Source of the DNA: an uncultured Flavobacteriales bacterium
GTDB taxonomy: Bacteria > Bacteroidota > Bacteroidia > Flavobacteriales_G > Salibacteraceae
Assembly (NCBI GenBank): GCA_913020435.1
Contig: CAJVZZ010000008.1
Coordinates: 54,490 to 118,489 of the forward strand
Direction: 5' to 3'
Length of the DNA: 64,000 nucleotides
Shown: one piece after another, positions 57,736-64,000 of the stretch
Numbering within the stretch: the stretch's first letter is position 1
Layout of the letters: every line of letters begins with the position of its first letter
Notes under the pieces: model-generated
The model's database searches: none
Told to the model about the DNA's origin: nothing
What the model saw: only the letters and a program-made list of their open reading frames with translations
Translations under genes and position numbers: made by a program

Positions 57736-58749
57736 ATGGAAAAACTCAGTAATGTCAATAAAATGGTGGAGATGGTCCATGAGGCCAAACACCTGCTAAT
57801 CTCAACTCATAAATCACCCGATGGTGATGCTATCGGTTCTTCATTAGCTTTAAAACAAGCCTTGGAGAAACTAGGGAAAACAGTTACCGTAGTTGTGCCT
57901 GATGCTTTTCCATCGTTTTTGAACTGGATGGTGTATAAAGGTGACTTACTTCAATTTGACCAACAGAGTGAAGCCGCTAAAGAAGCATTGAAGAATGCTG
58001 ATCTCGTTTTTTCCCTGGATTACAACACGTTGTCTAGAGTAGGGAAAGGCTTTGAGGAAGTACTTCGCGCTGACAATACCCCAAAACTAATTATTGATCA
58101 CCACAGAGAACCAGAAGAAGAGGCCTTTGTAGCTGGATTACACGACATTGAAGCAAGCAGTACCTGTCAATTGGTTTATGATTTTATTCAATCCTTCGAC
58201 CAAAAAGGGCTTATCGATAAACGCACTGCAGCATGCATTTATTCAGGAATTGTAACCGATACTGGCTCTTTCCGATTTCGTTCTACAACAGCTAAAACAC
58301 ACAGAGTGGTGGCTGATCTTATGGATTTAGGATTGGTTACGGGTGAAGTTTATAACGAGATTTTCGATACCAATTCACTAGATAGAATCAAACTATTGGG
58401 CTACGTTTTAGATAAAAAATTAACTGTTTTCCCAGAATTGGAATTGGCGCACATTACATTATCAGAGCAGGAGTTGAAAGATTTCAACTACAAGTCTGGC
58501 GATACGGAAGGTGTAGTGAACTATCCACTTTCTATCGAAGGAATTAACGTGAGCTGTATCATGAAGGAGAGCGGCGGAATTATTCGAATGTCTTTCCGAA
58601 GTAAGGGAGATATTGATGTAAATCTTTTTGCAAGAAAGTACTTTAGTGGGGGTGGACACTTGAATGCAGCTGGCGGAATGTCGGAACTGGGTTTGGAAGA
58701 TACAATTGCGAAATTTGAAGCATCAGCTAAGGAGTATTTTGGTGCTTAG
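57736..58749 (+). CDS. nrnA: DHH-family bifunctional oligoribonuclease / pAp phosphatase (NrnA-like)
   Basis: The 337-residue protein has the DHH phosphoesterase motifs: HKSPDGDAIGSSLAL, FSLDYN, IIDHHREPE and the DHHA1 motif GGGHLNAAGG. NrnA degrades short RNA oligonucleotides and converts pAp to AMP, a by-product of sulfur assimilation. The divalent-metal aspartates and histidines are all present. The downstream lipoprotein gene begins inside its last codons. Confidence 0.92.
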   Translation: MEKLSNVNKMVEMVHEAKHLLISTHKSPDGDAIGSSLALKQALEKLGKTVTVVVPDAFPSFLNWMVYKGDLLQFDQQSEAAKEALKNADLVFSLDYNTLSRVGKGFEEVLRADNTPKLIIDHHREPEEEAFVAGLHDIEASSTCQLVYDFIQSFDQKGLIDKRTAACIYSGIVTDTGSFRFRSTTAKTHRVVADLMDLGLVTGEVYNEIFDTNSLDRIKLLGYVLDKKLTVFPELELAHITLSEQELKDFNYKSGDTEGVVNYPLSIEGINVSCIMKESGGIIRMSFRSKGDIDVNLFARKYFSGGGHLNAAGGMSELGLEDTIAKFEASAKEYFGA

Positions 58750-59407
58750 AATCCTTTTAATTATAGGCGCAATAAGTATTTTTATTGCTTGTGAGAGAGC
58801 AGAAAATAGATTTGAATTAAAACCTGGAGACATTCTTTTTCAGGATTTAGATTGCGGTCCTTTTTGCGAATCTATAGAGACTGTTACACCGGGAATAAAT
58901 GGCGCTGAGCTGAGCCATTGTGGAATTGTAATAATGGAAAACAAACAGTTAAAGGTAATTGAAGCTGGAGGTAAGGGCGTTGTTATTACTGACATGGACA
59001 GTTTTTTAACTCGAGCACGAGATGGTAGATTCAAACCCAAAGTATTGGTGGGTAGGGTAAAAGGTTGGTCGGAAAATAAGTTGCAGCAGGCAATATCGAT
59101 TTCAAAAACCTATTTGGGGAAACCCTATGATCATTTGTTTGATTTAGAGAATGATTCGCTGTATTGTTCTGAGTTGGTCTACTATTCTTACTTGGAAAAT
59201 GATAAACCTATTTTCGAGACACAACCCATGACTTTTAAAGACCCTAAAACACATGAACTGTTTCCGCTGTGGGTAGATTATTACAAGGAAATGAATCAGC
59301 CGATTCCAGAAGGCGAGTTAGGACTGAATCCAGGAGGAATTACCTTGTCAGATAAAATTGAGATTGTCCATGTTTATGGATATCCTGAAAACTATATGCC
59401 TGAATAA
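58742..59407 (+). CDS. YiiX-like permuted NlpC/P60 cysteine-peptidase lipoprotein
   Basis: The GTG at 58742 (or TTG at 58739) is preferred because it yields a lipoprotein signal ending SIFIACE and overlaps the nrnA stop by 8 bp. The open frame begins at 58664 but that part is a shadow of nrnA. The mature domain has KPGDILFQDLDCGPFC, LSHCGIVI with a conserved histidine, and YCSELVYYSY with a cysteine, matching the permuted papain-fold YiiX/YebB family. It may cleave cell-wall peptides or lipid-linked substrates at the envelope. Confidence 0.8.
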   Translation: MLRILLIIGAISIFIACERAENRFELKPGDILFQDLDCGPFCESIETVTPGINGAELSHCGIVIMENKQLKVIEAGGKGVVITDMDSFLTRARDGRFKPKVLVGRVKGWSENKLQQAISISKTYLGKPYDHLFDLENDSLYCSELVYYSYLENDKPIFETQPMTFKDPKTHELFPLWVDYYKEMNQPIPEGELGLNPGGITLSDKIEIVHVYGYPENYMPE

Positions 59408-59415
59408 TTCTTCAG

Positions 59416-60123
59416 TTATTTACACGCGCCATTCGGCAGGCAAACGCCTTCACCTAATGTTTCAATAAGAGGCTTCGCAGCACTTAGTTCAGCTTTTATC
59501 GCATTTTCAAATACTTCATCTGCTTGAGCACCAGAAATTATCGTTTTTTCATTGATCAAAAAATACGGAACTCCTCTAATGCTAAGCTGCTGAGCTTGAT
59601 AGATATCCATACGTACTTCTTCTGAATATTCTTCTGAAGCAAGAATCGACTTCGCCTTCTCCGCTGAAAGTCCAACGCTTTTTGCTACTGCAAGCAAGTT
59701 TTCTTCTTTGGTCAAGTTTGTGCCATCAGTAAAATAGGCGACCATCAATGCTTCTTTTAAAGCGTCGGATTTGTTTTCAGTTTTTGACCACTGAATCAAT
59801 CGGTGAGCATTAAAGGTGTTGAAAATTAGTGCTTTGTCAAATTGAAAATCAATACCATATCCTTTTCCATTCTCCGCCAATTGATTGCTCATGGCTTTAA
59901 CTTGGTCAATAGGATATCCTTTTCGTTCTGATAAATATTGCGCAGAAGGATAGGCTTTATCTGCTGGGAAATCTGGATCTAACTGGAAGCTGTGCCAAAT
60001 GATTTCTACTTTATCCTCCGCGTTTTGATTTTTAATGGCTTGTTCTAGTTTTCTTTTTCCCACAAAGCAAAACGGGCAAACAATATCGCTCCAGATTTCA
60101 ATTTTGACAGTTTCGTTCGGCAT
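59416..60123 (-). CDS. DsbA-family oxidoreductase (FrnE-like)
   Basis: The 235-residue protein has WSDIVCPFCFVGKRKLE with the CPFC redox pair (Cys16, Cys19), a helical insert and RGVPYFLINEK containing the cis-proline. There is no signal peptide, so it acts in the cytoplasm like FrnE, which is linked to oxidative stress. A Cys-containing tail (GVCLPNGACK) may also take part in disulfide exchange. Confidence 0.9.
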   Translation of the reverse strand: MPNETVKIEIWSDIVCPFCFVGKRKLEQAIKNQNAEDKVEIIWHSFQLDPDFPADKAYPSAQYLSERKGYPIDQVKAMSNQLAENGKGYGIDFQFDKALIFNTFNAHRLIQWSKTENKSDALKEALMVAYFTDGTNLTKEENLLAVAKSVGLSAEKAKSILASEEYSEEVRMDIYQAQQLSIRGVPYFLINEKTIISGAQADEVFENAIKAELSAAKPLIETLGEGVCLPNGACK

Positions 60124-60425
60124 ATTTTTAGTTTTTGATTGCTGTGACCATAATGCGGATCAAAGAACGATTATAATGGAGGTAAGGTCTATTCTCATAA
60201 TGCTATATTAACAAATCAAAAGGGGGATAGGGTTAGCGATTATTCCTACTGACAATAATATTCCTGCGACAACAGAAGGTGGCCTTTTAAAACGCTACAA
60301 AGTTCCTCAGAACCATCTGTTCTGAGGATAATAGAAAGCTTTATATATTGGTGTTATTTTCATTTCCAAAAAGACTAAAACAGGAGATACAGTGCAATTG
60401 CCATAAAGTCGACAATCAAAACTTA
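60124..60425. other. 300-bp intergenic region with a perfect hairpin
   Basis: A 10-bp stem TCCTCAGAAC / GTTCTGAGGA (60304-60328) with a 5-nt loop is the only structure seen. It lacks a clear T-run, so it may be an operator or processing site rather than a terminator. No gene is supported. Confidence 0.45.
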
Positions 60426-61145
60426 CTAATTCCAGGCTTTTACTTCTCCCATACTAATATCTAAAAACAATAGCTTGTGATTTGATGGGAGAAGGGCACC
60501 ACTTTCCGCAGTTATCCAGGATTCCCAAGTTGCTTTTACACCACCCAAAGGAATAATACTTACCCAAATTTTAAAGGCGCTCGGAAGTCCAGACTCATCC
60601 AACAACCATAAGTAGGAATCTCCTGGAGTATTTCCTCCAGAGGTATAACTAACCAAAAGAGCTTTGTCGCCATTTTCAAGTAAAACAATGCGCCGTTCTG
60701 TTCCAGGATCAAATATTTTTTGGGGGGCGCTTAACCAAAATGAGTCGTTGTTAAAATACCCAATGGCTGTTTCTATAATTTCCGATCTGGAATCATCATT
60801 AACCTCAACATCATTAACCAATACAGTGCTTGAATCAGGATTTTGAATATTCAAGTGAACTGTAAAATCATCCCACTCAACCGCTACTAGTTGTTGCTTC
60901 TTATCCCACTTATAATGGTGTTGACCAACGAATGTCCATTCAAGATAACGGGTTTGCTTATAGGCTTCATGATGCACCGCCTTCAACATTTTACTTGCTA
61001 ACTCATCTGCCTCAACAGATTGTTTGCCTTCGGGTAGTTTTTCATTATAAACAAAGAATAAGCAGATTAAAACGGCTGTTACGGTTACTGTTAAACCGAG
61101 TAGGATTTTACCAATTATCTTTAAAATAGAAAATGTCTTTTTCAT
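60426..61145 (-). CDS. hypothetical membrane-anchored protein, 239 aa
   Basis: An N-terminal membrane anchor (ILKIIGKILLGLTVTVTAVLICLFFVY) is followed by a soluble domain with YLEWTFVGQHHYKWDKK, LLVSYTSGGNTPGDSYLW and WESWITAESGALLP. These look like strands of a lipid-carrier (LolA-like) fold, but I am not sure. It probably faces the periplasm. Stand-alone gene. Confidence 0.6.
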   Translation of the reverse strand: MKKTFSILKIIGKILLGLTVTVTAVLICLFFVYNEKLPEGKQSVEADELASKMLKAVHHEAYKQTRYLEWTFVGQHHYKWDKKQQLVAVEWDDFTVHLNIQNPDSSTVLVNDVEVNDDSRSEIIETAIGYFNNDSFWLSAPQKIFDPGTERRIVLLENGDKALLVSYTSGGNTPGDSYLWLLDESGLPSAFKIWVSIIPLGGVKATWESWITAESGALLPSNHKLLFLDISMGEVKAWN

Positions 61146-61204
61146 GGTATTTTTTAGATGTTTTTCTCTGTTGAAATAGAGGTAAAAAGTACATAGAATA
61201 CCTG

Positions 61205-62050
61205 CTATCTGCGGCTAAATATTTTATTAAATCGTTGTGGAAGTTCATCTTCTAAATAGGTGCTTTCATGGGTAAATGGATGCCTGAAACTCAACGAATA
61301 GGCGTGTAAATACAAGCCTTTTCCATTTAAAATCATATGTTCAATTCCATAATCCTTATCGCCAAGAATCGGATTATTGATACTGGCCAAATGTTTACGC
61401 AATTGATGTCTTCTGCCGGTTTGTGGGTTCAACTTTATCAAGTTGAGTTTTCCGAATCGTTCTGACGAAACGGTTTCAATTAATCTATAATTCGAGTGTG
61501 CTTTTTTACAGTCAATTTCTGAAGTTATTTCTCCTTGATCCTTCATTGCACCAATAGTAACCGCATAATAGGTTTTCTCTATCTGTTTGTCTTCAAATAG
61601 GCTATTTAAAGCTCGAATACAACTACTCGTTTTTCCAACCAAAAGAATACCTGTAGTAGCAAAATCTAATCGATGAACGGGTTGTGGTTTTGTAGCATCA
61701 GGCAGTTTACTATGCTGAAGGTTTTGAGCTAATGCATTGGCAATGGTTTTAAAACTATTGCCGCTCACCAAAATACCAGCGGGTTTATGAATTGCGGCTA
61801 AATGATCATCTTCGAATAATACGGTAAGTGGAAATATGAGTTTTTTACTAGGGTTGATTTCTTCTGGAATACACAAGCAAATGCGCTCACCTCCATTTAT
61901 TAGAGTTGCGGTCGTAGCAATAAGATCATTAACAGTTATGTACTTTCTCTTCAGTGCTTTTTTTAAAGCTGATTTCGTCAAAGCCGCAATGAAAATTCCT
62001 ACTCCATATTCCTGCAGTCGAATAGGAGAGAGGATATCGGGGACATTATG
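61205..62050 (-). CDS. RluA-family pseudouridine synthase, 5' end disrupted
   Basis: The catalytic domain is complete, with the HRLDFATTGILL motif and its aspartate, and LNPQTGRRHQLRKHL. A canonical start is missing: the in-frame region open from TTG 61981 lacks half of the S4 domain, while the same frame upstream encodes ILSPIRLQEYGVGIFIAAL, clearly part of it. An ATG at 62044-62046 would read MSPDILSPIRL only if the C4 tract at 62039-62042 (minus strand) had one more C. So this is either a real frameshift or a sequencing error. The enzyme would modify uridine in rRNA or tRNA. Confidence 0.75.
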   Translation of the reverse strand, partial: HNVPDILSPIRLQEYGVGIFIAALTKSALKKALKRKYITVNDLIATTATLINGGERICLCIPEEINPSKKLIFPLTVLFEDDHLAAIHKPAGILVSGNSFKTIANALAQNLQHSKLPDATKPQPVHRLDFATTGILLVGKTSSCIRALNSLFEDKQIEKTYYAVTIGAMKDQGEITSEIDCKKAHSNYRLIETVSSERFGKLNLIKLNPQTGRRHQLRKHLASINNPILGDKDYGIEHMILNGKGLYLHAYSLSFRHPFTHESTYLEDELPQRFNKIFSRR

Positions 62051-62144
62051 TGTTTCGGAGGTATTGATTGCAGATTATTGTTTGCTAAAGCCACGTATTT
62101 AAATAAATCAAAGATGGATAAATAGAGGCTGTTGTCTAAACGTT

Positions 62145-63932
62145 TTATTCTTTTATCAATCTCATTACAGCTTTCTTACCTTCCAATTCAACCATTAATA
62201 AATATACCCCTGCTGGTTCTTCAATTTTCAGATCCAACTTCGAGCTTTCAATGAAGTTCTGTACCTGTATTATTCTACCACTCAAATCTGTTAAAGTAAC
62301 AGTAATTGCCTCGTTGTTTCCTCCCAGATCAATTGTAAAACTGCCATTAGTTGGGTTTGGATAGACCAAAAACTGATCAGATATGATAGGGGTTATGGAA
62401 GTAGTCGTTGAAGTATCCTTTACGCAAGGCGTTATCGTATCCTTTGTGCTCATAAAACAAGGAGTGATGCCCTCTTGATACATAAGATTCCATGCAGTTT
62501 CATAGCCAATCTTATGAGCCATCCAACTGCGCCATTGAGCAGAATCCGTTGGCATACTATCGCCTGCTAAAGCACAATCGCTAGATAATAAAGTATACAT
62601 ATAAGTGCCTATCGCCTTATTCACATCGTTGCTCAAGTGCCAACTGTCACTGTGTATATCTACACCGGGGATTTCTTCTAGCATCTGAGCGATCAACGTG
62701 CGTATGGGAACATTTCTCCCATAAGGTAATTCTGATTTTCTTACCATGTTTAAGGCTACGCCTAAATCTGTTTCCACATCATTTTCGCTTACTCGTTTGT
62801 CTAGTCCGTAGAGCATTGAAACCTTACCAGTACTAGCATCATCCTGCAACGGATAGCCAAAAGAATAGTCGTATTTAGAAGGGTCAATTTTGTACAAATG
62901 GGTGGAACCCATACTGGATCTGCCGTAGTTAAAGTGTATAGGAGGAGTTGAACCGAATTGAAGTGTCTTTTGGTCCTCTGCAACTACCCAATTCAATCCA
63001 TCAAGAATTCCATACTCGGTGCTTGTTCCTCCATGGTTGTAAATAAGAGTTTGGTCGCTAATTTCACAGCTCTTATATGGAGAAATAAAGCTTCTTTTGC
63101 CTACATAATGCACTTGACTCATCTCAGTAACTTGAGTTGCGTGAGCTATGTCTGCGATTTCGTCATCATAGGAATAATCTGATGAAGAGGCACTATTGCC
63201 ATAGATATGAGAGTAGATTGCTGCTGCGGTCAAATAGGCACCATTTGGTGTTGGATGTATGATAGCATTATCTTTTTTATCTGTTGGAATTGCTTTCCAA
63301 GCAAGGCCGGCAGGAACAATTGGTAATGGAACTTTAGCTCCATCAGCAGTACGATAAGTGAATTCTTCGAAATGATCTATCATCGTTTCATCCTTAGGCC
63401 ACAGCATTAGTAATAGTGGCTTTGCTCCGCCTTCGATAACTTTTGCTGCAATCTTATTGACCCCCAGAGCGTAATAACCAGGTATCGTAGATACAATATA
63501 AGGATCCGCTCCTATTACTACGAGGTCCCAATCCACACCATTATTCCCTTTCAAGTTATTCATACGGTCTTCGTGCGCATCTGGCCAGTAATAGTATTGA
63601 TTAAGGGAATGACAATAGTAATCTAGGTTTGAAGTAATCTGATCGGCAATACCCGTTGTAACAGTTTTGTTTTTATAAATATCTTCTGATACAACATTCA
63701 CATTGATAGAGATAGAAGTATCTGCTGACAAGATGTTCTTTAATTCCTTTGTGATTTGCTGAGGAGAGAAGGCTTCTGTGCCATCCTTGATAGATTTACT
63801 GGTACCAATCACCAAGATATCTAAAGTTCCATCTCCATTAATGTCAGGGTTGCAAGGGTCTTGAGCATATAGTAATGATGTACACAATAATAAACACGTT
63901 AATATTATTGTAAAAGTGAGTTTTGATTTCAT
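62145..63932 (-). CDS. T9SS-sorted SGNH-hydrolase-like secreted protein
   Basis: The signal peptide ends LLYAQDP. The start of the mature part, NPDINGDGTLDILVIGTSKS, has a Ca-binding-like EF pattern and an SGNH block I in the variant form GTS rather than GDS. VVIGADPYIV and HPTPNGAYLTAAAIYSHIYG supply later SGNH-type blocks, including a histidine. The last ~80 residues (VYPNPTNGSFTIDLGG to VMRLIKE) are a T9SS type A domain. It may be a surface esterase; catalysis is not certain given the altered block I. Confidence 0.75.
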   Translation of the reverse strand: MKSKLTFTIILTCLLLCTSLLYAQDPCNPDINGDGTLDILVIGTSKSIKDGTEAFSPQQITKELKNILSADTSISINVNVVSEDIYKNKTVTTGIADQITSNLDYYCHSLNQYYYWPDAHEDRMNNLKGNNGVDWDLVVIGADPYIVSTIPGYYALGVNKIAAKVIEGGAKPLLLMLWPKDETMIDHFEEFTYRTADGAKVPLPIVPAGLAWKAIPTDKKDNAIIHPTPNGAYLTAAAIYSHIYGNSASSSDYSYDDEIADIAHATQVTEMSQVHYVGKRSFISPYKSCEISDQTLIYNHGGTSTEYGILDGLNWVVAEDQKTLQFGSTPPIHFNYGRSSMGSTHLYKIDPSKYDYSFGYPLQDDASTGKVSMLYGLDKRVSENDVETDLGVALNMVRKSELPYGRNVPIRTLIAQMLEEIPGVDIHSDSWHLSNDVNKAIGTYMYTLLSSDCALAGDSMPTDSAQWRSWMAHKIGYETAWNLMYQEGITPCFMSTKDTITPCVKDTSTTTSITPIISDQFLVYPNPTNGSFTIDLGGNNEAITVTLTDLSGRIIQVQNFIESSKLDLKIEEPAGVYLLMVELEGKKAVMRLIKE

Positions 63933-64000
63933 TTGGATGCGAAATTAAGTTTTATATTATTTATTTTAATCTGCCAATGGGATTACTAAATTGCTTTAAA

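Noticed and set aside
58664..58741. Earlier ATG as start of the YiiX-like lipoprotein
   Set aside because: It would encode an extra segment overlapping nrnA that spoils the lipoprotein signal; GTG 58742 fits better.

Overview
The window looks like a chromosomal segment of a low-GC member of the Bacteroidota, probably a marine or cold-water Flavobacteriia-type organism. The signs are C-terminal type IX secretion (T9SS) sorting domains on five predicted proteins, promoter -7 boxes of the form TAnnTTTG, many lipoproteins, a TonB-dependent receptor with an N-terminal CarboxypepD_reg-like domain, and an ice-binding (DUF3494) protein. No rRNA, tRNA, CRISPR array, prophage, intact IS element or replication origin was seen.

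Layout. 1-4.7 kb: a three-gene operon (AlsS-like ThDP enzyme, aldehyde dehydrogenase, FMN glutamate-synthase-like protein). 4.8-9.9 kb: a lipoprotein, an unusual ice-binding protein and a T9SS surface protein. 9.9-13.7 kb: two DEAD-box RNA helicases flanking a lipoprotein gene cut by four in-frame stops. 13.8-16.3 kb: a pirin / alpha-beta hydrolase / barrel-protein operon. 16.3-24.4 kb: an inorganic-carbon neighbourhood. It has an SbtA-type bicarbonate transporter with a small partner and a divergent LysR regulator, a VWA/MoxR pair, a Crp/Fnr regulator facing an FNR-like palindrome, and a SulP transporter whose usual STAS domain is replaced by a CaMKII-AD-like domain resembling iota-carbonic anhydrases. 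24.4-27.2 kb: dispersed hairpin repeats, an S4 protein and a T9SS protein. 27.2-32.7 kb: an MsbA-like ABC exporter and an AT-rich accessory stretch with two acyltransferases. 32.8-36.2 kb: a probable zinc regulon (25-bp perfect palindrome, lipoprotein, ZnuD-like receptor, Fur/Zur). 36.6-48.4 kb: lipid acyltransferase, methyltransferase, PAS hybrid histidine kinase with palindromes upstream, SDR, Dus, SBF transporter, T9SS proteins and several decayed genes. 48.4-64 kb: mainly housekeeping (ligA, prmC, POT transporter, ndk, nrnA, DsbA-like, RluA-like) plus a Tat-exported pirin and a T9SS SGNH-like protein.

The most interesting points are the SulP/CaMKII-AD fusion in a bicarbonate context, the apparently circularly permuted DUF3494 domain inside a jelly-roll, the zinc operator, and a recurring pattern of genes inactivated by in-frame stops without frameshifts. 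All calls come from reading the sequence by eye; no database search or structure prediction was run.
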